Below, one piece after another: positions 7,837-14,384 of a stretch of DNA of 64,000 nt. The notes under the pieces are model-generated. The model saw only the letters and a program-made list of their open reading frames with translations, was not told where the DNA came from and ran no database searches. A program made the position numbers and the translations under genes. This DNA is from CALJXB01 sp965225935 (GTDB lineage: Bacteria; Pseudomonadota; Alphaproteobacteria; Kiloniellales; JAKSDN01). Location of the stretch: assembly GCA_965225935.1 (NCBI GenBank), contig CBDDCC010000010.1, positions 186,001 through 250,000 on the forward strand, given 5' to 3'. Each line of letters begins with the position of its first letter. Position 1 is the stretch's first letter.

Positions 7837-8895
7837 CTATTGGGCGGCGGTGATCTCGGTGACCGCCCGGGTGTAGGCCTTCTGGGCCTGGCCGATGTCG
7901 CGCATGTGCTCCAGCTTCAGGAGCTCGCCTGCCGACATGCCCATGTTGGGGAAGGCGTCGAACAGGCTCTTGTCGATGCTTTCCATGGCGGTCTTGTTGG
8001 GCACCTTGTAGAGGATGTTCTCTGCCACCCATTTGTGGGTGTCGGCATCCAGCACGTAGTTGAGGAACCTGTGGGCCGCCTCCTTGTTGTCGGAGGCCTC
8101 CACGATCACCATGGTGTCGACCCAGAGGTCGCTGCCTTCCTTGGGGATGACGAAGCGGATCTGGTCGTTCTCGGCGATGCCGTAGTTGCACCAGCCGTCC
8201 CAGGCGTGCACCAGGGCCGCCTCGCCGGAGACCAGCTTGGAGTAGAAGGTGGTGTCGTCGTAGGCCAGCAGGTTGTCCTTGGCCTCGATCAGCAGGTCGC
8301 GGGCCTCGTTGATCTCTGCCTCGTCCTGGGAATTGATCGAATAGCCGAGCGCCTTCAGACCGGCCGCGAGCAGCCAGCGGTCGGTGCTGAGCATGGTGAT
8401 CTTGCCCTTGAGATCGTCGCTCGGCGCCAGCAGGTCGTTCCACGAGCTGGGCGTGTCATTGACCATGTCCGAGCGGTAGCAGAGGCCCGTGGTGCCCCAG
8501 GCGTAGGGCACGGAATGCTGGTTGCCTGGGTCGTAGCCGAGCTTGGCGGCCTCGGGATAGAGGTTCGACAGGTTGGGGATCTGGCTGTGGTCGATCTCGG
8601 CGGTCAGGCCCAGGTTGGCGAGCGCCTCGACGAAGGGGCTGGAGACGAAGATCACGTCCAAGCCCTCGCCGCCGCCGGCGGTCACCTTGCCCATGATCTC
8701 TTCGTTGGTGGCGTGGAGCGCCAGTTCCGCCTCGATGCCCGTCGCCTTGGTGAAGTTCTCGAGCAGATCGGCCGGCATGTAGCCGTCCCAGTTGGAAATG
8801 ACGATCCTGTCGGCCGCCAACGCGGCCTGCACGGCTAGCAGGCTCGCCAGGACCGCGCCGCCCAGCAGAGCCGTTGCGCGCTTCAATGGGGTCAT
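7837..8895 (-). CDS. Periplasmic binding protein, PotD/PotF-like
   Basis: The 352-residue product starts with a clear Sec signal peptide (about 27 residues, ending AALA) and continues with ISNWDGYMPADLLENFTKATG, the standard beginning of spermidine/putrescine-binding proteins. Further family marks are the TNEEIMGKV segment (equivalent to SNEE in PotD), the hinge segment HSVPYAWGTTGL and the downstream LVHAWDGWCNYG. It is the first gene of an operon of binding protein, permease, permease, ATPase, glycosyltransferase and cupin. The ligand is probably a polyamine or another cationic or amino-containing compound; the presence of a glycosyltransferase in the same operon leaves room for a different substrate. 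Confidence 0.9.
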   Translation of the reverse strand: MTPLKRATALLGGAVLASLLAVQAALAADRIVISNWDGYMPADLLENFTKATGIEAELALHATNEEIMGKVTAGGGEGLDVIFVSSPFVEALANLGLTAEIDHSQIPNLSNLYPEAAKLGYDPGNQHSVPYAWGTTGLCYRSDMVNDTPSSWNDLLAPSDDLKGKITMLSTDRWLLAAGLKALGYSINSQDEAEINEARDLLIEAKDNLLAYDDTTFYSKLVSGEAALVHAWDGWCNYGIAENDQIRFVIPKEGSDLWVDTMVIVEASDNKEAAHRFLNYVLDADTHKWVAENILYKVPNKTAMESIDKSLFDAFPNMGMSAGELLKLEHMRDIGQAQKAYTRAVTEITAAQ

Positions 8896-9182
8896 CGGAC
8901 TGGTCCTCCCTCATGACCTTGAATGTGCCGTACCGCGCATCGCCGGACCGAAGCCGATGCGCCGCGCGGCCGCCAGCTCGTTGGTTCGGCGCATTGTTTC
9001 GTCCTCGCCGGGCGGATGCAATGGGTAAAGCGCAGCTGCAGGCGGGCGACCGGGCAGGGGCAGGGTAGGGCCGCCGTCCGTCTGCCGGGCCGTTTTGCCT
9101 GGATGAATCGGGACCTGCCTCTCGTATCCAGTACGGCGGGCGGCGCAGCGGCGCGCCCCGATGCCAGCTCCGGAGGTACGGC

Positions 9183-9776
9183 ATGCTGTCCCTGCGCGTG
9201 ATCCTGTTTTCGGCCTTGGCGGCTGCGCCCCTGTTCGCCGTGGCAAAGCCTGTCGCGGCGGCCCCGGCGGCGGCGCTGGCCTTCGCCGTCACGTCGGTCG
9301 ACGAGATGCCCCGGGACATGCGCCGGGCCTACATCCGCGGCATCCAGCAGGAGCTGGCGGCCCATGGCTACGATCCCGGACCGGCCGACGGCCTGATCGG
9401 ACCGCGCACCCAGCGCGCCATTCGCAAGTACCAGCGCGACGCCGGCCTCGGCGTCGACGGGGTGGCAAGCAAGGAGCTGCTGGACCACCTGAAGTTCGCC
9501 CAGCCCAAGGTCTACGCCCAGCCCGATCCGGAGCCCGATCCCCTGGCCCTCCAGGTCCAGACGCGGCTCGGCGAGCTGGGCTACTACAGGGGCGAGCTCG
9601 ACGGACTGGTGGGCGCCAAGACCCGCGAGGCGATCCGGGCCTACCGCTACGACGCGGGCCTGCCGATCAGCGGCGCCATCGACGGGCCGTTGCTGGAGAG
9701 CCTGCGGCCCCGGCGGGGCGAGGAACCGGCCGCTTTCGAGCTTCCCGAGAGCGCGGATCCGGATCTAGAAAACTAA
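9183..9776 (+). CDS. Exported protein with two peptidoglycan-binding (PG_binding_1) domains
   Basis: A 197-residue protein with a strong GGAGG SD seven bases before the ATG. Residues 1-27 are a signal peptide (hydrophobic core ending VAAAPAA). Residues 50-104 form one PG_binding_1 repeat (IQQELAAHGYDPGPADGLIGPRTQRAIRKYQ) and residues 124-172 a second (VQTRLGELGYYRGELDGLVGAKTREAIRAY). Such modules bind cell-wall peptides; no catalytic domain is attached, so it is probably a wall-anchoring accessory. It stands alone, divergent from the transporter operon. Confidence 0.88.
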   Translation: MLSLRVILFSALAAAPLFAVAKPVAAAPAAALAFAVTSVDEMPRDMRRAYIRGIQQELAAHGYDPGPADGLIGPRTQRAIRKYQRDAGLGVDGVASKELLDHLKFAQPKVYAQPDPEPDPLALQVQTRLGELGYYRGELDGLVGAKTREAIRAYRYDAGLPISGAIDGPLLESLRPRRGEEPAAFELPESADPDLEN

Positions 9777-9963
9777 TGAAGAAATAGATTCAAATGCTTG
9801 ATTAAAAATGAGAACGGGACGCCGAATTTGACAACTTTTGCGGTCGTCCCGGGCCCTCTCAAGGACGTTTCTTAATCACTGCTTTACGCCTGGTCCGCAC
9901 CATGGTGGGGCCCGGAAAGAGCTCACCGGGCGCCCGGAAATTTGCCGAGGCCCAGCGTCCGAG

Positions 9964-11022
9964 ATGCAGGTATTAGCTCTTGTGGCCCCCAGGGATGGGA
10001 TCGGCCGGACAACGCTCGTCAAGCGCCTGGCGCTGCAGGTGGAACTCGACGGTGCCGGGCCCGTGGTGCTGCTCGACGCAGATCCCTCAAGCGATCTCTC
10101 CAACACCTGCGAAGGCGGCGAGCGCAATCCCTTCGTCGTGAAGTGGGACGCCTCCTGCGCCAGTTCCGCCTTCCACAAGCTGAAGACCACCAGCAAGGGA
10201 GTCGTGCTGGTCGACGCGCCGCCGCTCGGCGAGCGGGGCACCCTCGAAGAGGTGCTGTCGGTCGCCGACCTGGTCGCGGTGCTGGTGCGGCCGCGCGACG
10301 ACGACTTCAACCTGCTGGGCGGCCTGCTGGACGCCATCGAGCAGGCGGGCAAGCCTTTCGTCTTCATCGTCAACCGGGCCAAGAAGGGCGGCAACATGGC
10401 GGCGGGTACCGCGATTGCGCTGGCCCAGTACGGCACCGTCTGCCCCGTCGTCCTGACCGAGGACGAGCGGACCGCGCCCAGCCTGCGGGCCCGGGTGTTC
10501 CGCCGCAACAAGCCAAACCCGGGCGAGTTGAAGCGCCAGGAATGCTGGCACTACCTGTCCGAACAGTTGAAGCGCCGGGCCCAGGAACGGAACCTGGCCG
10601 CCGACGGGCGCGAGCGGCGGCAGTTCCCGCGTCACAGCTACGACATCGGCGCCACCTTCACCTGGGAGCGGCGGGTCTTTCCCTGCCGCATCCTGGACAT
10701 CTCCGCCTCGGGCATCTCGTTCACCACCGACGTGCCGCTCTCGATGGGCGCCCGCCTGGTGGTGCACATTCCCTATCTCGGCGATTTCGAGGCCGAGCCC
10801 GTGCGCAGCGACGGACGCGCGGTCGGGCTGCGGTTCATCATCGACGAGTGGCAGCAGGCCGGGCTGGTGCGCGACCTGGCCGGCCTGGTGAGCAACGGCC
10901 GCGGGCCGCAGACGGCGGGCCTGCGCCACGGCCCCGTGGAGCCGACCGAGCGCGAGGCCGCCCCGGCGCAGGAGCCGGGCGGCGCGATGACGGCGTTGGA
11001 GGCCGTGCGGCGCAGCGCCTAG
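9964..11022 (+). CDS. ParA/MinD-like ATPase fused to a C-terminal PilZ domain
   Basis: Residues 1-205 have the ParA/MinD layout: a deviant Walker A-like loop at residues 8-17 (PRDGIGRTT), LLDADPSSDLS, and the switch region VLVDAPPLGERG. Both signature lysines of the deviant Walker A (KGGxGKT) are replaced by arginine (R10, R15), so nucleotide hydrolysis may be lost or altered. Residues 215-310 form a PilZ domain with the two c-di-GMP-binding motifs intact: RxxxR (R219-R223) and DxSxxG (D245-G250). An Ala/Pro-rich tail ends the protein. The frame runs back to a TTG at 9838, but homology begins at the ATG at 9964. The fusion suggests c-di-GMP-controlled localisation or filament assembly; this is inference. 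A low-GC, gene-free segment precedes it. Confidence 0.8.
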   Translation: MQVLALVAPRDGIGRTTLVKRLALQVELDGAGPVVLLDADPSSDLSNTCEGGERNPFVVKWDASCASSAFHKLKTTSKGVVLVDAPPLGERGTLEEVLSVADLVAVLVRPRDDDFNLLGGLLDAIEQAGKPFVFIVNRAKKGGNMAAGTAIALAQYGTVCPVVLTEDERTAPSLRARVFRRNKPNPGELKRQECWHYLSEQLKRRAQERNLAADGRERRQFPRHSYDIGATFTWERRVFPCRILDISASGISFTTDVPLSMGARLVVHIPYLGDFEAEPVRSDGRAVGLRFIIDEWQQAGLVRDLAGLVSNGRGPQTAGLRHGPVEPTEREAAPAQEPGGAMTALEAVRRSA

Positions 11023-11135
11023 GCGCACGGCAGGTCGGTTTCCTCCATCCCTGGCCTGCTGACTCGGACACCCATAGGCTCCGACGGTCGCCATTCAAGA
11101 CGTGCGGCCAAGACCTCCGGACTTTTGTTACAACG

Positions 11136-11158
11136 CGGAAACGCCTTGCGTTTTTCCG
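11136..11158. other. Hairpin between the ParA-PilZ gene and speD
   Basis: CGGAAACGC (11136-11144) pairs with GCGTTTTTCCG (11148-11158) with a two-base bulge and a three-base loop. It could be the terminator of the upstream gene or a leader structure of speD, whose start is 74 bases downstream. No known riboswitch matches. Confidence 0.3.
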
Positions 11159-11231
11159 GACGGCGTGCGCATATCCCCGCCCTCCCGGTCGTATTCACGA
11201 TCCGGGTCGTCTACTGGTTGGGGGGGAAGTG

Positions 11232-11732
11232 ATGGCCAACGTTGCCTCCTTCTTCCAATTGGGGACGGACTTGGATCCAGGTTCCAGTCATGCCCAAGCG
11301 GAAGAGCATGCCGCGCCCGCATCCGGGAAGCCCCACGAGGGGCCCGAGGAAGAGCGGAAGGATTTCTTCATCGAACGCGATGGTCGGCGCTACGCGGGCG
11401 TCCACCTGATCGTCGACCTGCACGAGGCCGAGCGCCTCGACGACATCGACCATGTCGAGAGGGCGCTCAGGGACTGCACGCGCGCGGCCGGGGCGAGCCT
11501 GCTGCACATCCAGCTGCACCACTTCACGCTGAACGGCGGCGTGTCGGGCGTGGCGGTGCTGGCCGAATCCCACATCAGCGTCCACACTTGGCCGGAATGC
11601 GGCTACGCCGCCTTCGACGTCTTCATGTGCGGCAAGACCGAGCCCCAGCGGGCGGTCGAGGTGCTCAAGGAGGCCTTCAAGCCCGGCCGCATCGCCGTCT
11701 CGGAACTGCTGCGCGGCGGCGATCCGGACTGA
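11232..11732 (+). CDS. speD: S-adenosylmethionine decarboxylase proenzyme (prokaryotic SpeD)
   Basis: A 166-residue proenzyme with a G-rich SD (GGGGGGAAGTG) directly before the ATG. The segment LAESHISVHTWPE is the self-cleavage and active-site motif: cleavage is expected between E112 and S113, turning S113 into the pyruvoyl cofactor. The H-x-W-P-E and C-x-x segments (FMCGKTEP) are the remaining active-site marks. It makes decarboxylated SAM, the aminopropyl donor for spermidine. The N-terminal 50 residues are longer and more charged than in minimal SpeD proteins. A spermidine synthase gene is not in the window; the PotABCD-like operon is 2.3 kb away. Confidence 0.95.
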   Translation: MANVASFFQLGTDLDPGSSHAQAEEHAAPASGKPHEGPEEERKDFFIERDGRRYAGVHLIVDLHEAERLDDIDHVERALRDCTRAAGASLLHIQLHHFTLNGGVSGVAVLAESHISVHTWPECGYAAFDVFMCGKTEPQRAVEVLKEAFKPGRIAVSELLRGGDPD

Positions 11733-11821
11733 CCGTCCGGCGCCGGGCACCGATTTCGCAAACGCCATTTGGCCGACAGCGGCGCCCTCGCGGCGCGGCT
11801 CCCGTCGTTTCGTCTATGCGG

Positions 11822-11872
11822 AAAAAACAGACCCCCGGGCGTAGAGGGGAAGGGAGAGGCGCGCCCGGGGGT
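11822..11872 (-). terminator. Rho-independent terminator for the leftward 38-residue peptide gene
   Basis: A perfect 11-bp GC-rich stem (11831-11841 with 11862-11872, ACCCCCGGGCG arm) with a 20-base loop is followed on the minus strand by CTGTTTTTTC. The U-run is on the minus strand, so it ends transcription of the small gene 11900-12016, 28 bases downstream of its stop, and may also stop speD transcription. Confidence 0.75.
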
Positions 11873-11899
11873 GAAGGCAAGAGAGAGGAACTGTAGAGC

Positions 11900-12016
11900 T
11901 CAGAGTCCGGCGAGGAAGGGGGACAAGATCACCAGCGCGAAAGGCGTACCGATGATAAAAGCGCTGGCCAACGCTGCGATATCAACGGTGTATCTGGCGA
12001 TCTTCCTGGAAAGCAT
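11900..12016 (-). CDS. 38-residue single-span membrane peptide, unknown function
   Basis: A short ORF starting at ATG 12016 with a near-perfect SD (GGGAGGAAAGG, GGAGG seven bases upstream). The peptide begins with basic residues (MLSRKIARY) and then has one hydrophobic span (DIAALASAFIIGTPFALVIL) ending SPFLAGL. A strong terminator follows on the same strand and a Crp-type operator lies 75 bases upstream, so three independent signals support a real transcription unit. I do not recognise the family. A competing ORF on the plus strand (11952-12062) has no good SD and is less likely. Confidence 0.7.
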   Translation of the reverse strand: MLSRKIARYTVDIAALASAFIIGTPFALVILSPFLAGL

Positions 12017-12090
12017 GACCTTTCCTCCCGTTCCGTCCGGCCTGTTGTCCGGCTCTGTCTAGGGATGTGGGGGCTTGCGGCTTGTGGAAA

Positions 12091-12106
12091 AGTGACCCCC
12101 GTCACA
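12091..12106. promoter_or_regulatory. Crp-type operator (AGTGA-N6-TCACA)
   Basis: The palindrome AGTGACCCCCGTCACA matches the TGTGA-N6-TCACA consensus of Crp at nine of ten fixed positions. It lies 75 bp upstream of the membrane-peptide gene and 69 bp past the end of a Crp/Fnr-family regulator gene. The adjacency suggests that regulator binds here; direct evidence is lacking. Confidence 0.55.
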
Positions 12107-12174
12107 CTCGGGGCGAATGTTTCGAGAAAGTGACGGCCCGGTCGGCGTCGCGGCGGGGCTGGTAGAGTTGGCCG

Positions 12175-12903
12175 TCAGCCGGCCGACTTGGCGGGCTTGT
12201 CGATCTGCAGGGTGTTGATGGCCTGTTGCAGGCCCGCCCGGTCCATGAGGTAGAGGCTGCGGCCCTTCCGGCGCACCAGGCCGCTCGGGTAGAGCTGGGC
12301 GAGCGCCCGGGCCGCCGTCTCGCGGGTGGTGCTGACCCGGCTCGCGATCTCGCGCAAGGGGGGCAGGGGCCGGATCACCCAGAGGTCCGGCACGGCGCTG
12401 TCGGGCTCGGCCATGCGCAGCAGCTCGGCATAGACCCGCTGGGTCGCCGCCAGGGTGGAAAGCTCCATGATGCGCTGGTCGCTGAGGCGCACGATCTCCG
12501 CCAGGCGCTTGGCGACCCGGAAGGTGACCTCGGCCCGGCTTTGCAGCAGGTCGAGGAAGGTCTGGGGCGGCATGATGGCGACCAGCGAGGAGTCGACCGC
12601 GACCACGCTGGCCGAGCGCGGTTGGTTGTCGATGGCCGCCAGCTCGCCGAAGTAGCTGCCCGACTTGGCGGTGGCCAGGGTGACCTCTTTGCCGGAGAGG
12701 GAGAAGTTGACGATGCTGACCGCACCGCTGGCGACGAAGTAGACGTCGCGGCTGGCGCTGCCGCTATCGAGCACCCGCTCGCCGGTCCGGTAACGGCGCC
12801 AGCGGCAGCGCGCCTCGAGGCGGGCGATCTCCTCCGGTGCCAAGCCTTCGAAGAGCTCAATGCCGCTCAGCGACCGCTGGCAGCTCTCGCCGTCGTCCTG
12901 CAC
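12175..12903 (-). CDS. Crp/Fnr-family transcriptional regulator
   Basis: A 242-residue regulator. The start is a GTG (12903) preceded by GGAGGGGACCT, an ideal SD; the upstream open frame is non-coding. Residues 13-125 form the cyclic-nucleotide-binding jelly roll (RYRTGERVLDSGSASRDVYFVASGAV, then GSYFGELAAIDNQPRSASVVA, equivalent to the GE...RxA phosphate cassette of cAMP-binding Crp). A dimerisation helix follows (VAKRLAEIVRLSDQRIMELS) and then a winged helix-turn-helix with LREIASRVSTTRETAARALAQL as recognition region. No N-terminal cysteine cluster is present, so it is not an Fe-S Fnr. The kept GE-R-A cassette fits cNMP binding. Two nucleotide cyclase genes lie further right. Confidence 0.9.
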   Translation of the reverse strand: MQDDGESCQRSLSGIELFEGLAPEEIARLEARCRWRRYRTGERVLDSGSASRDVYFVASGAVSIVNFSLSGKEVTLATAKSGSYFGELAAIDNQPRSASVVAVDSSLVAIMPPQTFLDLLQSRAEVTFRVAKRLAEIVRLSDQRIMELSTLAATQRVYAELLRMAEPDSAVPDLWVIRPLPPLREIASRVSTTRETAARALAQLYPSGLVRRKGRSLYLMDRAGLQQAINTLQIDKPAKSAG

Positions 12904-13200
12904 AGGTCCCCTCCACGCTCCCGGGCGCGCCGGTCCAGGCCTCGCGGCCGGCCGCCCCGCCGATCCCGGCCAGCCTCCGTCGGATGCTAGCACAGCCCAA
13001 GGCCAGGAGGCAGGCTTGTGACGAGGCCGGGCGAGGCTCAGTCCTTGTCGATGGTGTCGGAGATCGGCCGGGCCGCCTCCGCGGCATCGCCCCAAGCCAG
13101 CACCCGGACGGGCCGTGCGCATCTCGGCGACGGGCACCAGCGGGGACGCGGTCAGGACTCTGTTAAGGAGCGTTAAGTATAAGTCTTTCCAGGAACAAAC

Positions 13201-14268
13201 ATGGTGAACGCCGAGCCGATCAGGACCGCGCGCCGCAAGGGCGTCGCGGCGCCGGCCGCCGTGCTGGCGGCGGGGCTCTGGCTGTGCCTGGCTCTGGCGG
13301 CCGGCGCCGCGGCCCAGGTCGGCACGGCGTCCGGGACGGGACCCTTCTTCCGCATCGGCACCGGCGCCGAGGGCGGCAGCGCCTTCGCCGTCGGCGAGGC
13401 CCTGGCAGGGCGGCTGCAGGAGGCCCTCTCGGCCGCCGCGGCCGCGGACTGCGAGGTACCGCCTTGCCCCGAGAGCCCGCGCCTCGCGGTCGCCCAGCTC
13501 TCCAACGGCGGCGTCGCCAACCTGCGCGCCCTCGCCGAGGGCCGGCTTGAGGCGGCCCTGGTCGGCGCCCATGTCGCCCGCTGGGCGGCGGAGGGGAGCG
13601 GTCCCTTCGCGGAGGACGGACCGCTCACCGACCTGCGTGCGATTGCGGCGCTCTATCCGGCCAGCCTCCAGGTGGTGACCCTGGCCCGCACCGGCCTCGG
13701 CGGGATCGCGGACCTGGACGGGCGCCGCGTCTCTCTCGACGGCCTGGGCTCGGGCACCCTGCCGCTCGCCCTTCGGGTGCTGGCGGCCTATGGACTTGCT
13801 CCGGACGATCTGGAGCTGCGCCACCTGGAGCCAACACTGGCCATGGAGCGGCTGGCGGCGGGCAAGCTGGACGCCTTCTTCGCCCTCGACGGCGTGCCCC
13901 TCGCGCCGGTCGGCGAGCTGGCCGGGATGGCCGCGGTCCGCCTGCTGCCGGTGGACGCGGCGCGCCTCGCCCGCGGCGACCTGGCCGAGGTCGTGGCCCC
14001 CGCCGTCCTGCCCGCCGGCAGCTATCCCGGCGTCGGGGAGACCGCGACCCTGGCGGTGCCGGTCCTGCTGCTGGTGCGGGCCGACCTGCCGGAGGAGCTT
14101 GCCTATCTGCTGACGGCGTTGCTCTGGGCCGAAGGATCGGGGGAGGCGCTGGCGCTGGCCCACCCGAGCGGGGCCGCGATCGCGCTCCAGCGGGCGCTCG
14201 ACGGACTCGGCGCGCCTCTGCATCCTGGGGCCGAACGCCACTACCGCGAACGCGGGCTGCTGCCCTAG
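13201..14268 (+). CDS. TAXI-family TRAP transporter solute-binding protein
   Basis: A 355-residue exported protein with an N-terminal hydrophobic signal (residues 16-38, ending AAAQ). The mature start FRIGTGAEGGSAFAVGEAL is the TAXI-type opening (IGTGxxGGxYYPxG in relatives), and ISSLYPASLQVV-like and LDGRRVSLDGLGSGT segments correspond to the ligand cleft. TAXI proteins feed TRAP importers of dicarboxylates or amino acids. The membrane subunits are not adjacent, so it is an orphan or works with a distant permease. Cysteines C85 and C90 in an inserted loop (DCEVPPCPESPR) are unusual and may form a disulfide. Confidence 0.8.
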   Translation: MVNAEPIRTARRKGVAAPAAVLAAGLWLCLALAAGAAAQVGTASGTGPFFRIGTGAEGGSAFAVGEALAGRLQEALSAAAAADCEVPPCPESPRLAVAQLSNGGVANLRALAEGRLEAALVGAHVARWAAEGSGPFAEDGPLTDLRAIAALYPASLQVVTLARTGLGGIADLDGRRVSLDGLGSGTLPLALRVLAAYGLAPDDLELRHLEPTLAMERLAAGKLDAFFALDGVPLAPVGELAGMAAVRLLPVDAARLARGDLAEVVAPAVLPAGSYPGVGETATLAVPVLLLVRADLPEELAYLLTALLWAEGSGEALALAHPSGAAIALQRALDGLGAPLHPGAERHYRERGLLP

Positions 14269-14384
14269 CGCCGGTGCGCTTTCGTGTGGGGAAACCTGTC
14301 ACTATGTTCGAGGCCCGATGTTCAAGGCGAGCGGCCTCTTGTTGAGCTTGGACCGACAATGCGAACAGGGATGAGCGCGCCGGC

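Noticed and set aside
9828..9833. Perfect TTGACA -35 box
   Set aside because: No -10-like hexamer is found 16-18 bases downstream, and the surrounding sequence is simply AT-rich.
11952..12062. Plus-strand 36-residue ORF (MIKALANAAISTVYLAIFLESM start)
   Set aside because: It is opposite the better supported leftward peptide gene, lacks a good SD, and the downstream terminator is oriented for the minus strand.
12904..14241. N-terminal extension of the Crp/Fnr reading frame to 688 residues
   Set aside because: The extension is antisense to the TAXI gene, and a GTG at 12903 with an ideal SD gives the normal length of the family.
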